DNA of 64,000 nucleotides from Pleurotus ostreatus/Saccharomyces cerevisiae fusant (taxonomy: Eukaryota; Opisthokonta). Positions 1 through 12,378 of the stretch are shown in pieces. Within the stretch, counting starts at the first letter, position 1, and each line of letters starts with the position of its first letter. Where the stretch lies: the NCBI GenBank assembly GCA_024196135.1, contig JAMQCK010000072.1, positions 30,442 to 94,441 on the forward strand, written 5' to 3'. Both the position numbers and the translations under genes were made by a program. The notes under the pieces are model-generated. The model was not told where the DNA came from. It saw nothing but the letters and a program-made list of their open reading frames with translations, and did not search any database.

Positions 1-1
1 C

Positions 2-2933
2 CAGCAGCAGCAATCGCCTCCCTTCGGTGCACCCTCCGGCCCGTCGTTCAACATGAACAACAATAACAACGGAGGCTTCAACGCAGGCCCCGGGCGCGGT
101 GGCCCACCCTCCGGTCCCGCCAACCGCGGTCGTGGAGGCATGATGGGAGGCCGCGGCGGTCGTGGCGGCGGAATGGGCTCGATGGGCCCGATGGGTCCCA
201 ATCGCGGCGGCTTCGGGAACCGCAGCATGCGCCAGCCGTTCAACGGGAACAACAACCAGGTCCGCGGCGGCCCCCTCCCCCTTCGCGGCGTTGGGGTCCC
301 GCGCGGTAACTTCGGCAACGCCATGAATAACAACAACCGTGGTGGGCGCGGGTCGTTCAATGCTGGATCGAATGCAGGGATGCGCGGGCGCGGGGGGATG
401 CATGGGATCCCGTCGAAGCCGCTGGGCGCGCGCGATTCGATGAACGCGAGCATGACGAGCGTGGGCGGGAAGAAGGACGAGAACAAGCGCACGTTGACGG
501 ATTTCAAGATGATTGGGTTCGAGCTCGTCGAGATTGGGTGGGAGTGGGGCGCGAAGCCGGCGCCGAAACCGCCTGTGAAGGAGGAGGAAGGAGACGATGC
601 GGAGGTGCCGGCAGGCGAGACACAGGAAGCGGAGTCGACGGCCATGAAGGTCGAAGAAAACCAGGAAGAAGCGGATGCTGCTCTGAAGGAACCGAAGGCG
701 CCGGCGTCTGCAGACAAGCCAGAGACGAACGGCGCACCCTCAGCACCGAGCGCCTTGCCTCCACGACCCGTGACGCAGCCCATTCCCCTCCCGCCGAAGC
801 CTGTATTCGATGAGAGCGCTATACAACCTCCCGAGCCCGACGCAGCAAAGGCCATACCCACTGGACCTCGCGCGGACGCCGCCGCTTCCGTTCCTCCCCC
901 TCGTATCCGCTTGTACTTCCACACCCCCGCAGCAGCAGACCAGGGCGGCTCGTTCACCTACGGCTCCGTCTCCGACTCCCGCAAAGGCAAGCGCAAGAAG
1001 ATTGAGGACGACGACGGCGACGACGCAGAGGACGAGCGCAAGCGTCCCCTGCCCCCGCACCTCGCGAATGGCTACCGCGACGACCGCTCAAGTGTTGCCC
1101 CTAGTATCGCCCCTAGTGCCGCCGAGGGCAGCGAGACCGGCGACTGGCTTATGGCTGCGATCACGGAGGGCGCCAGTCAAGAAGGTCAATCCGAGGCCGG
1201 CGCGCCGATGTCAGAGGATGGTGAGTCTCCCTTATCTGCTTCGCGCCGTCATGGTATACCGGGCCACACGGGCGCCTCGTCTCGAGGTTCGCCCCCGTGC
1301 CCGCTGACGCTGTGTTCCCAAGGCATGAATGGCGACGTGGGCATGCGCGCGCCAGACGATGTGGGCGAGAATGGGACTGGGACGGGCGAGCGCGCGTTGA
1401 CCTCTGTATCCACTGCCACCACCACTGCCACTGCCTCGAGTGGGCCGACGGCCGGGGGAAATGTTGTCGTCCCTGATGCTACTGCTGCTTGCGCGATGGA
1501 TACGTCCGCGCCGCAGGCGCCCTCACTGTCCGTGCTCGCGTTTTCTATTCCGCTTAACTTGCTCCTCATCTCGATATCTCATCTTTCAGAGACGAACAGG
1601 GTGCTGATCAGCCTAGTGGTACTGACGCGCAGGTGCCGACGGAGCCCAATAGCCCGGCGAAGGGCCCGGTACCCATGGAAGGAGAGCCTGTGCCGCTCGT
1701 ACTCGGCGAGAGCCTGCAGGATGTCGAGGCGTCGCAAGCGACGGATCCGCCGGAGAGCCAGCTCGTCGAGAGCCAGGCGACGACGGAGCCGGATAGCGAA
1801 GTAGGGGACAGCCAACCCACGGACGATGCTCCCGTTATTGCTCCTCCGACCGCACAACCTACGACTGATGCACACATGGCGGGTCCGACGGACGGTGGGC
1901 CTCTCGCATTGACAAAGACGGACGCGCCTGTACGCACGCCGTCAGCGAATCGACTTTCAATCTCGTATGCTGGCGGTACAAGAAGACTAATCGTCGATGC
2001 GGAAAGCGTCCAGCATCTGAAGCTCTATCGCAAGGAGGGGCGCATGGAGGTCCTCATCAATGTCGAGAAGACGGGCGACGATGTCAAGGGCATTCTTGTG
2101 AGTGTCCTTATCAGTTCGTATCCGCCATTGAGTACTGACAATAACCCAAGGTCGAATGCCTTACCGAGCCCGAGACGCTCTACTTGACCATGCAGACCAT
2201 CACCGAGATGGCGGAGAAGGATCCGAGCATACCACCCCTAGCAAGACTGACAAATTTCCCCACGCAACTGACTCTAATCGCATACTTGGACACCGACCGC
2301 CCTCTCTCGGAGGCGAAGTGGGCAAGGACTGGCGACGTGCACGAGTGGTTGAAGAACATGTTCGGGCGTATGTTCTGGGTAGCAGGCGGCGCCGATAACG
2401 GCTGGGAAAAGCGCATCGTGGTTATGGATCCTGATCCAGTATGTTGCACACCTTCATAATCAGCGATGTACTCATCCACGACCTACCAGCTCCCGACAAT
2501 CGCAACCGTGCTCGAAGCCTGGTCGACAGGATCTTCGGTCGGCACCCTCGTCGAGCGCCAGCGCTTCCTCAAGGTGCATATGAGCGACTCCGACAACATC
2601 CTGGAGATCTTGCTACGCCTCGTCCGTGGGGAGCGCGCCGCGAACAACACCCAGAAGCCCGACGGCGTTGCGCCCCACAACCTCTCCGGCCCCCTCCTCG
2701 CGGCGCATAACGAGCACTCGGCGCACGCGAAGGAGCAAACGCACGTCTCGCTCTCCGTCATCGCGCTGTTCCGCATGACGCTCGAGTACGCGCGGAAGGC
2801 CGTCGGCGACAGGGCACGAAAGGAGGTCGAGGAGCGCTTGGGCGAGATCATCAAGTGCATCCCGAACAACATGGTGCACAAGAGCCTGGACGGCATCTTC
2901 AAGGAGTGGAAAGGGGAGAAGAGGGGCAGGTGA
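2..2933 (+). CDS. RGG-rich protein of unknown function, 5' end cut off by window
   Basis: The frame is open to the window edge, so the true start lies upstream. The N-terminal part is rich in Gly, Arg and Asn with RGG boxes (about bases 50-460), which usually bind RNA. A low-complexity acidic and Pro-rich middle follows. The last ~300 residues look globular and conserved (for example TRRLIVDAESVQHLKLYRKE and FGRMFWVAGGADNGW), but I do not recognise the family. Four exons fit the reading frame with introns near 1221-1322, 1528-1589 (weak GTCCGT donor, least certain), 2098-2150 and 2439-2489. Stop TGA at 2931-2933. An RNA-associated role is inferred only from the RGG boxes. Confidence 0.7.
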
Positions 2934-4133
2934 TTCGATCGTCATTTCTTGTGCCATGCTCGTTCGTGCTCGTTCGTGCTGTTTTCTTCTTTTTCTTGAC
3001 CTCATTTCTTTTCTTGACCCCTTCACCTATCCCGAAATGCAAATGATATGTTTCGTCGACTCATTCGTCGAAGCCACACAAAACCCATCCACATTTTGCC
3101 AAGCCTCAATAGCACACTGTGCTTCGCGTCTGCGAGCTTATCTGCATCTGGAGGTGTCGGGAGACGGTGCTCAACGGCTTGCGGGCGTAGTCCGATGGTA
3201 CTCAGGTAATGTCGACGCAGGTAAACTCGCGCCGCTGGTTTCACGGTGTTCCTTGGCATCGAGTGCAGCATGCACTCTGCGCTATCTCCCGTTCAGAATT
3301 CTCTTCTTCGTGTGCCCGTCACTAATAGCACTCATTCAGCGCTTTGTAACCCTAGACCTTCGCCTCGCTCCGGGAAGGAACCAGCGCCGATTCTTCCGAC
3401 GTCGTCAGATCGTCCGTGTCGACTGTACTCGGGCATCGCCCCGCCACTGCTGCACGCAAGGGCGTACGGATGCCTTCGACGCGGTGACGACACAGTAGGC
3501 CCACCATACATCCGCCACGCGCATGCTCTGCTATTCATCCATGTCGAGAACAGGATATGACCACTTCAATCTGGCGTCCACGCGTGGACCATAATTCATA
3601 AATCTCTCGGCCCATGCGATGACCGCCAGCTACAACGTGGCTCGGAGGTTGCACGCGCAATAGCTCCTTCCATTTCTAGGTGTCATACAACGGCTATCGC
3701 TAGGCTTCAGATCCGCAGGAGGCTTGTTCCAGGACTTCACGGAACGATCAACTTCTCCCAGGTATCAGAAGCGCTGTGCACTACACACTCCCGAGGGACG
3801 AACTTTGCTCGTGCATCGCGTCAGGCCATCGAACACCTCTGATCACCGAGGTCGGCCAGCCGCAACCTCCGCCGCCGCGCGTGCTGAAGCACACCCATCC
3901 TGACGCGTCCGCGGGCGTCACGGGGGCCCAACGCGCTGCAATCACGCACTTCCTATTCCACGCATGATGGCGACGGGTTATCGGGCGTTGCCCACCATGT
4001 GCAGCGATGCAACGGCACTCGATAAGTGACGGGTATATAAGGGGGGCGCACGACGGGGGTGGGTTCTCAAGCCCCTGCGGTCTACAGCTCCTACCCGGTC
4101 GTCCTTGTCCACCCGGTCACCCTCGCCTCAGCC
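2934..4133. other. intergenic region with TATA box near its right end
   Basis: About 1.2 kb between two plus-strand genes. Long frames here (for example 2956-3498) lack conserved sequence or sensible splice context and I regard them as chance. The one clear signal is TATATAA at about 4034-4040, described separately. Confidence 0.5.
4034..4040 (+). promoter_or_regulatory. TATA box of the M43 protease gene
   Basis: TATATAA lies about 95 bp upstream of the ATG at 4134, at a suitable distance for a short 5' leader. A strong TATA element suits an inducible secreted-enzyme gene. Assignment is by sequence and position only. Confidence 0.55.
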
Positions 4134-5150
4134 ATGTTCAACTTCGCCATTATCGCTGCGGCGCTCGGTGCCTCGACCGTGGCTGCGTTCCCTAACGTCC
4201 CTCGCGCTGCCGGTGGCCGGTAAGTATGTTTATCATGAAGAAGAGACCTCACTCATATGTGCTTCCAGCAACTGTGGCACGTCGATCTCCGACGAGCGCA
4301 TTGTCGAGGTCGAGAAGCACTTTGCCGAGAACAGGATTTCCTTCGCGAAGGAGAAGGCAGTTGCCGCCGACGTACGTAGCGATTCTATGTTTCGTCAGTA
4401 CTTGACAGCTTACCCTCCTCCAGCCCATCAACGTCTACTTCCACGTTATCAGCGAGAACAGCACGGAGGCTGGCGGCAACGTCCCCGATGAGCAGCTTGA
4501 GGCGCAGATCGACACCCTCAACGCCGCCTACAAGAGCATGGGCCTCAGCTTCACCCTCGCGAACACGACCCGCACGGAGAACGCGGAGTGGTTCAACAAC
4601 GCCGGCCCCGACTCCTCCGAGCAGACCGAGATGAAGGAGGCCCTCCGCGTCGGCGAGGCGTCCGACCTCAACGTCTACACCGTCGGCTTCACGTCCGGCA
4701 GCGGCGCCGGCCTCCTCGGCTACGCGACGTTCCCGAGCGACTACGAGAGCGCGCCGAAGGACGATGGTGTGGTCATGCTGTTCTCGTCGACGCCGGGCGG
4801 CGCGACGGAGAACTACAACCTCGGGCAGACGCTTACGCACGAGGCGGGCCACTGGGTCGGCCTCTATCACACCTTCCAGGGTGGCTGCTCTGGCCAGGGT
4901 GACCACGTCGACGACACGCCCGCTGAGTCTGAGCCCGCCTACGAGTGCCCCGAGGGCCGCGACACGTGCTCTGCTGACGGCGTGGACCCGATCCGTGAGT
5001 TTTCTCCTTGTGCTTTGTCTTGAGCGATCCTAATCTCTGTTCTCAGACAACTTCATGGACTACACCTACGACAGCTGCATGACCGGCTTCACCGACGGCC
5101 AGGGTGACCGTGCCCTCGACCAGATCGCCACCTACCGTGGCATCTCATAA
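4134..5150 (+). CDS. Secreted M43 (pappalysin-like) zinc metalloprotease
   Basis: A 287-aa protein from four exons: 4134-4219, 4269-4371, 4424-4994 and 5047-5150; all phases agree. The first ~19 residues (MFNFAIIAAALGASTVAAF) form a signal peptide, so the enzyme should be secreted. The zinc site is HEAGHWVGLYHTF (HExxHxxGxxH), followed by the Met-turn region NFMDYTYDSC, which is spliced in by the last exon. Cysteines around GGCSGQGDHVDDTP match the family's disulfide pattern. Fungal members are extracellular endopeptidases that digest environmental protein; the substrate cannot be told from sequence. No obvious neighbour partner. Confidence 0.93.
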
Positions 5151-5652
5151 ACGACCGTAGCACTGCATGGGCAACATTGAGTATTCGTTCGTTCTGGGTT
5201 GATGATGATGATGAAGGTCACGCACATATACTTATTTGTAACCTGCCTGCACTGCACTATACACTTTGGAAATGGCATCGTGTTGTATGCGTCCGCGCGC
5301 CTGATGAACATCCAGCTTGATTCTCTAAAAAAGCTCCACTCTCGCTACAATGAATCTCAGATGGGGCGGGATTTATCGGAAACATGTCATACACATCCTG
5401 AAGGAGAGCCTTGGTTTGTCCTCGCCGTGAGACTCATCCTTCGTGAGCACCGGCTTGAAGTTCGATTGTCTATTGTCCCTTTTCGGCAGTCTGCCGCGGC
5501 CCGTCGGCACCCCCACGTTCACGTGTCGTGCCGACATTCAACGTCCTCGGCGGGCGCGTCATGATTGATCGCTATCCTCATTTCTTCAGACTTCTCTTTC
5601 TTCCACTCTCGACATACCCTAGACAACCCCTAGAAGCTCCCCCTTCACCGAC
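5151..5652. other. intergenic region
   Basis: Holds the 3' flank of the protease gene and the 5' flank of the MTP18-like gene. A short GATGATGATGATG run lies near 5200. Nothing else is recognised. Confidence 0.5.
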
Positions 5653-6597
5653 ATGGCTGGCTCTGACACCGTTACGGAGGCTCTGACTATCGCCGTCCAA
5701 GACGAGGCGCGGGACGCGAAGGCGGAGGTCGACGACCTCGTCAAGCACGACGTCGATTCGACGGACTCGCAAGTGCGCTACCTTGCGTATGGTGCGCGTT
5801 TGAGGACGGCGCTGCGTGCGGGGCAGCGGTATATTGCATACGTGAGTGTCGGACGCGTCGTCGAATGTGGGGAGTATGCTGAGATCGGTCGAGTAGACGA
5901 GTGATGTGGGTGAAGCGTTCCGCCCGGTTGTCCCACCTTGGGTGGTGACTGCTGCTTATGGTGTATCTTGGGCGTATCTCCTTGGGTGCGTCTGAACTCA
6001 TCAGGTCAAGCTCCCTTGCTGACGAGTGAACCTGTATCGCCTTGCCTCATGCTCCCTCCTTCCCCGACATTCTCCGCATTCGATCCTCCGTGCACCTCTG
6101 CAGAGACGTTTCGTACGAGACCTACAAAGCGAGCAAGAAGGGACCTACGCCAGACGAAGCCGCCAACTTCTCCGAGCCAGCGCGGTTGGGGCTGGCTGCT
6201 ACGCAACGTGCAACCTTCCAGAGCATAGCTTCTATGTGCGTCGCTGCTCCCGTGTCTCCTCAGTAGCAAGTGCTAACAATCCTATGCTCACCTGTAGGGG
6301 TCTCCCTGCCTTGACAATCCATACCATTGTCGCTCAGACGAAGAAGGCGTTCACGAACGTGAAGAACCCGCGCGTCAAGTCAGTACATCTTTCATGCACG
6401 CCATCCATCCGCTTGACCTCTCTAATATCCATCACAGAGCCTGGGGTCCCACCTTGACGGGTCTGGCTGTCGTTCCTTTACTTCCCTACCTCTACGACCA
6501 CCCCGTCGAGACAGCCACGGAGCACGCGTTCAACTGGATTCGGGCCCAGTGGATAGGACGGGGATCAGGCGCGGCGAAGGAAAGGACTGACCTTTAG
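5653..6597 (+). CDS. Mitochondrial fission process protein 1 / MTP18-like protein
   Basis: Five exons (5653-5841, 5897-5985, 6104-6235, 6298-6378, 6438-6597) give 216 aa in a single frame. Conserved MTP18 stretches are visible: YLAYGARLRTALRAGQRY, then GEAFRPVVPPWVVTAAYG, a segment with LPALTIHTIVAQTKK, and a final AWGPTLTGLAVVPLLPYLYD followed by HPVE. The family is an integral inner mitochondrial membrane protein in animals and fungi that promotes membrane fission. Hydrophobic segments fall in exons 2, 4 and 5. The family call rests on remembered motifs and overall layout. The splice model is well supported because every junction keeps a conserved stretch in frame. Confidence 0.82.
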
Positions 6598-6978
6598 AGC
6601 ACTCGTGTAAGTACTGTATTTATCGGCCCGAGTTCGAGTTGGAGTGTAATGAGTACGCCTCTTTTCAACGACATGCGCCACTGGGGTGCTTTATCGCGTT
6701 CAGCAGACCAAGGCGTGCAGTACGCTTTAGGTTCAATAGGTGATCCTTCATTCTTGTAGAAGACGGCAACTGCCAAGTGACCGCAATTGCTCCTCTATTC
6801 GGAGTCAAGCGCCGTTCGAGATTCCCCGTAGCCAATATCTGCTCATCGGCCGCGGCGATGCGAATGTAAGGCGCACGCGCGGAAGGGCGAGGGCTTCGCT
6901 CTTATCGCGTCTCGAGCGGTCCCCAATCTCTTCCTCTCCCTCCACCTACATCGTCTGCTACCTTCACCTCTACTAGCT
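6598..6978. other. intergenic region
   Basis: Spacer between the MTP18-like gene and the dehydrogenase gene. A pyrimidine-rich stretch just before 6979 is typical of fungal 5' leaders. No further feature seen. Confidence 0.45.
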
Positions 6979-8426
6979 ATGCCTGGCCGTCTCGAGCACA
7001 AAGTACGACTCCTAGATTGTTCGTGAATGATGCAGATCTAACCTACCCATCTGCAGGTCGCGATCGTCACCGGTGCCGCATCGTCAGTACCCATCCCTCC
7101 TTACTCCCAGCCTCCCTCTACCCTCCCCAAACCCTCTCACCTATCTCCCCCTACCATAACACCCGATCTCACACACGTCCCTTCAGCGGCATCGGCCTCG
7201 AATCCGCCGTCCTCTTCGCGACGGAGGGCGCCGCCGTCGTCCTCGCGGACGTCAACCTCGACGCCGCGCAGAAGGGCGCGGACCTCATCACGCAGAAGAT
7301 CCCGGGCGCGCGCGCGATCGCGGTGAGGACGGACGTGAGCAAGGAGGCGGACATCAAGGCCGTCGTCGATCGGGCGGTGAAGGAGTGGGGGAGGTTGGAT
7401 GTTATGGTGAGTGCGGGGGTTGGTTGGTTGGGTGGTAGGGGTGATGGATGTGCTGACGTTCTCTTCCTCCTCGACACCCTTCGTGGTGTAGTTCAACAAT
7501 GCTGGTGCGTATGCATGGTAATATGCATGTGGGATGGTCGGTTCTAACACGCGAGTCCCAGGCATCATGCACCCCGAGGACGACAACGCGCTGAACACCG
7601 AGGAGCGCATCTGGGACCTCACCATGGACATCAATCTCAAGGGCGTCTGGTGGGGCTGCAAGTATGCGATCCTCGCGATGCGCCAGAACCCGACGGACGC
7701 CGCGAAGGGCCTCACCGTCGGCGGCAGCATCATCAACACGGCGAGCTTTGTTGCCCTTATGGGCGCGGCGACGCCGCAGCTGGCGTATACCGCGTCGAAG
7801 GTGCGTGGGGTGGTTTGTTGGAGGGGGTAGGAAGGGGTGCTGATGGGGTGGTGGTCAACTTGTAGGGCGCCGTCCTGGCGATGTCGCGCGAGCTGGCGAT
7901 GGTGCATGCGCGGGAGGGCATTCGCGTGAACTCGATCTGCCCGTGCGTTGGCTTGCATTCTTGACATACAGTCCAAGGCTAACGTCTTTGTGCTAGGGGC
8001 CCCCTTAAGACGCGTAAGCAGTGCGTTTATCGGGCGCGGTGCTGGACTAATACCCTTGCCCTTCTCCTATTATTGCAGCCCTGCTCATGAACTTCCTCAA
8101 CACCCCCGAGAAGCGCGACCGCCGCCTCGTGCACCTCCCGATGGGTCGCTTCGGCGAGGCCATCGAAGTCGCCAAGGGCGCGCTCTTCCGTGAGTAACCC
8201 GTCTCCACGCTCTCCATACTGATCTCTGACCACTTCTTAGTCGCCTCGTCCGACAGCAGCTACGTGACGGTCAGTCTAGACGCACCAAGCGAGTGCTAAA
8301 GCAGAAAAACTTACGTTCTTATAGGGCCAGGACTTCAAGGTCGAAGGTGGTCTCACCGCGGCCTACGTAACTCCTCTGGGCGAGCCCGCCCTCGAGCCGC
8401 CGGCCAGCCTTGCGAACTCGATCTGA
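6979..8426 (+). CDS. Short-chain dehydrogenase/reductase (classical SDR)
   Basis: A 285-aa NAD(P)-dependent oxidoreductase from ten exons: 6979-7002, 7057-7082, 7187-7406, 7492-7504, 7562-7800, 7866-7942, 7997-8013, 8079-8189, 8241-8269 and 8325-8426. The cofactor motif TGAASGIG is assembled across an intron. NNAG comes from a 13-nt exon plus its neighbour. The catalytic pair is Ser in IINTASF and YTASK (YxxxK), and the end is GQDFKVEGGLTAAYVTP. The acidic residue in VVLADVNL after beta-2 suggests NAD over NADP. Substrate unknown. The unusually fragmented structure, with 13- and 17-nt exons, will mislead automatic gene callers. Confidence 0.93.
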
Positions 8427-9041
8427 CTACATGGCGGATCGACCAGGAAGAGCTATCTGTGAACGATGTGTAGACTAACCAATGTACGTTCTGTATGTAT
8501 ACCAACGAGTCTGTTTCTCTCTGTCCGCCTCAGGCTGTGTGCCACACTGCCTGTAATTGCCACAAATCGCCAGCGGAAATACAAATTCGCTCTTCATCAC
8601 AGGGTTATAGCAGGTCCCTTCAGGGTGTAAGAGGGCGCGGAATTGTCGGGAGAAAGACCAAAATTCAGGGCCAAATATGCGCCTGTCAGTTTGCTTGCGC
8701 TCCCGGGGCGAGGTCGAGGATGGCAGTAAGTTGATCACCTGACGGGAGTATTTCTGCTGTCATTGCACGTGATATCTCCAAGCAAGGAAAAAATACAGAG
8801 TGCTATTGTTGCTCCTCGTCCCCTGCTTCCATAGTCACAAATATCCTCCCATTTTGCTCCTCCTTCGTCTGCGTCCAGCTGCTCAAACGGACGGAACACA
8901 AAGTGCACCGACGTAACTCGAACCGTGATCCATTGATCTTATCAACGCACGTGGCGTTGCCGCCGTTGTCGCGAGTAGCCGCCGTCGGGGGTCCGGGCAA
9001 ATGTCATCGTCGCTGTGAATCGCAGCTTATTCTTAACCTTC
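8427..9041. other. intergenic region with two CACGTG E-box sites
   Basis: About 0.6 kb upstream of the 1,033-aa gene. CACGTG occurs near 8766 and 8949 and could bind a bHLH factor (Cbf1/Pho4 class). This is positional inference only. No gene is seen. Confidence 0.4.
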
Positions 9042-12000
9042 ATGTTGTCCGCGTCGACGAGCACCGCCAGCAACAGTGCTGGTGGTGGCGCAGGAGAGAG
9101 CAGCGGATCCGCGGGAATGCATCATCTGAACACGACCGGTGAGCGGCTATTTGTCACTCCTCGGTCACCCCATTGTTGACCAACGCGAACACGTTGAAAC
9201 AGACCTCAAGCCGACGCTCAGGCCGGTCTTCACGCGCCAGGAATCGGTGAACATACTCTCCTACTACCAGTCTCCGCTCGCAGACCAGGGCATTAGCTAC
9301 GCGCAGCAGCAGCAGCACCAGCCCAGTGACGCCCCTGCGCAGCGACCTCCCCTTCGGCAGCGAACACTGTCCGGCGGATCGTCATCCTCCTCGAATTACT
9401 CCGCCGCGTCTGACACCGAGGCGCGTTCAGCAAGCTCACCCGCTTCCTCTCGTCCGCGCTCGAGCATCCCCTCGGACGGTGGCAGTGATCGGCGCCGGGT
9501 GGCTATAGTAGAGCTCGACCAGCCGCAAGATCACCGCAAGACGCGATCAAGCGAGAGCGGTGCCGACGACGTATTGGCTGAATCGCCTGGCCTTCGCTCA
9601 CGTCGCGGCTTCCGCAGCGACCTTCACGGCCTCGCCCTCGTAGCACCTCCCGACGCGTCGCCAAGGGCGTATTCAATGCAAGCGCCACCGTCTAGCGCAC
9701 CATCCGCTTCTGGCGAACGACGCGAAACCCATCATCACACACATCACGGTCGATCGGCGTCTGAGGCTACACAACCACCTCGCGCTAACAAGGGCAAGCG
9801 GGCCATAGGCATTGTGGGCACAACCGAGCAAGAGAATGCGGCGCACGCACGAGAGACGGCCCGGCGCACCTTGCAACCACCTGTCCTACAGTTCCCACAG
9901 TCGCGGTCACCCTCACCAGGAGGAACGTCGGAATCGTCTGAACCACGACAACGGTCTCCTACGCGCTTTACCGTATCCTCCCCACATCCCCCATTCTCTC
10001 GAAGAACGACCGAACAGTCAATTCTTATGACACCCGAGATCGGCCAGGAGAAGGATGTGACCACGCGTGTCGCCGCGCCCGTCATCTACGACCTGCACGA
10101 TCAATCGTACTCGCCCCCGTCTTCCCATTCATCCTCGCCGCGGATCGTCGTGGACAGTCCCGCTGCCCGCAAGTTTCAGGAAGTGCCCTCGTCCTACTTA
10201 TCATACCAGCCCGGTGAGTGATCGCCTATTAGGCAGTGTATACCCGTGAGAAGCGATCGTATGCTCATTGTTATATCGCAGGCGTACATTCGACCGCAGG
10301 ACCTCTACCTCCCCCTCCTCGCACGGTCTTAAGAATCGACCCCGCTACACCCCCACCACCCCGCCCGCCAAGATTGCATTCTCCTCCAGTGTCGGACTCC
10401 TCGGCTGAGATGGATTCTATACGGAAGGCCATGACATTACCCGTGAATGTCTCGTCAGCAATCTCTTCGCGGGTGTTGCGCACTCCGGGCTCCGAGACTC
10501 ATGCTAAGACTCCTACGAAGTCTTCGGAAGCGACGATGGAAGACTTTGATAGCGTTGGGTGCGTGTTCAGCCGATGGCAGTAGCTTGGTATGCTGACAAC
10601 GAGTGACAGATCCAGCTCCTTCTCTCAGAATTCCCATCTCGTGTCTCGGCCATCTGTGCATTGGAGAGAGGGTGCCTTCCCGCCATCTGTCAATACATCG
10701 TCAACGAGCAGCTCAGAGTACAGCGGGACATCACCACCACTAGAAGATGACCCCACGATATCGCGTTCTATATCGCACATATCCCACCAGGCCAGCGAGA
10801 CGCTCACCGAGCGGAACATCGGTCCATCCATAGCACGCGATCCCTCACCGGCACGCGGTTCCTCACTCGCGCATGAGGCCCGGTCAGAATCACCCACCGA
10901 GATACGCGTGGAGTCGCCAGAAGGGAAGAGCCAATGGCTCGACATGGACAGCGAGTACGAGGACCGCGGCTCGCGCCTGACGCGCTACACGTCCTCCGCG
11001 ACGGGGCACTCGTCCTCGCGCGCCAGCCACTCGCCAACGCGCACGGAGTCCAACCTGGATCACTCGGAGGGCCTGCCGAGTCCTCCGCCGAAGAGCTTCC
11101 GGAATAGCTTTGCCGTTAACGTGAAGCGGTTTTCGTCGCTGCCGCGCACGCCGATGAGTCCCACTAGTGACCGGCGCATACGACATGGGCTGTCACTTGA
11201 CCGGGGGCCGTCGCCACCTATCAGTATACCGTTGCCGCATGCGCCTCGGCCGCATAAGCGGAAGAAGGATCCGTATCCTTCTGCGTTGTTTTGTGCTGAG
11301 GTGCACTCGGAGAGGAACACGGTCGAGCGGTGTTCAATCTACATCGAGAAGATCAACGAGCTGTACAACTATGACAGTGGGTTGGGCGACTGGATAGCGG
11401 CGGTCAAGTTCAAATGTATGCCGCATCAGTTTCCTTTTTCTGAAGAAAAATCTGACTTGCTTCGCAGCCACTGTCGAACGCTCGAAGCCGTATCTGCAGG
11501 GCGTGTCGTCCCCGCCAATGACGCAGACACCAAGGCATCCTTCTCGAGGTTCAGAGATATCCGAAGTCACCTTCCCTGTACGGCTCGACTCAACGACAGC
11601 CACCGACCTCACTGCGCGCTCGGGCGATAGCTTAGCACCAACATCACCGCCGCCAGAACTTCCCTACCAATCCCTCGCCAACTCCCTGGCCAGCTCCCCC
11701 GGCAAGTCGCCCATTCCGCTGCGAGCCTCGCCTCTTACGAATACGCCACCCACGAGCTTACGCTCGCTCGTCGCGCCGCACAAGCCCGGCTTCTTCGCCT
11801 CGCTCGGCCGGAAGACGAGCGTGAAGCGCGAGCGGCCTCAGATCTCGAGCCCGATGAGCCCGCCTGGGCCGAAGGTGCTGACGAAGAGCCCGCCGTCTGC
11901 GTCACGGCCTCCGGTAGCGCTGCCTTCTGCCAGTTCGCCGAGTGTACCCGGAGGCCCGCGAGCTCTGCCGAGTCGACACCTCTCTCGACGCTCGCATACG

Positions 12001-12378
12001 GCGTTCCCGGGCATGCAGCGCTTCTCCGCGCAACCTGGGATGAGCGGCGCAATGTCGGACTCGGGGCACTCGCGCACCACGCACGCGCACACGTCGCTGC
12101 TTCGCCGTCCGTCACTCAGCGCCGTACCACCCATGCGCTCCTCATCATCCTCTCCACCCAAGGGCACTCCCGCCTCCTCCAAGTCAGGTGGAGGCGGGAA
12201 GACGCAGACCCAGCGCGACGACCCCGAGTTCAAGCGGCAGCTTGAGAACCTCATGAACCTCCTCCCGCACGCGGACAAGGACACGCTGTCGGGCTACCTC
12301 CGCCGCACGGGGCAGGACATGCTTGCGCTCGGGCAGTACATAGACGACGAGAAGAATGGGCGGGTGCGCCGGGACTAG
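9042..12378 (+). CDS. Large low-complexity protein of unknown function with a possible CUE-like C-terminus
   Basis: Five exons (9042-9138, 9203-10213, 10282-10558, 10610-11415, 11468-12378) give 1,033 aa with all phases consistent. The ATG at 9042 is preferred because the short first exon joins the open frame through a good GTGAGC donor. Most of the protein is Ser/Pro/Arg-rich and probably disordered and phosphorylated. Two stretches look conserved: an N-terminal RPVFTRQESVNILSYYQSPL, and a central block containing CAEVHSERNTVERCSIYIEK followed by INELYNYDSGLGDWIAAVKF. The last ~45 residues (FKRQLENLMNLLPHADKDTL onward) have the three-helix spacing of a CUE/UBA-like ubiquitin-binding fold; this is inference. 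Family not recognised. Confidence 0.8.

Noticed and set aside
2956..3498. 180-aa frame after the first gene
   Set aside because: Composition and hydrophobic start look random, no splice partners, overlaps the 3' UTR; no conserved motif.
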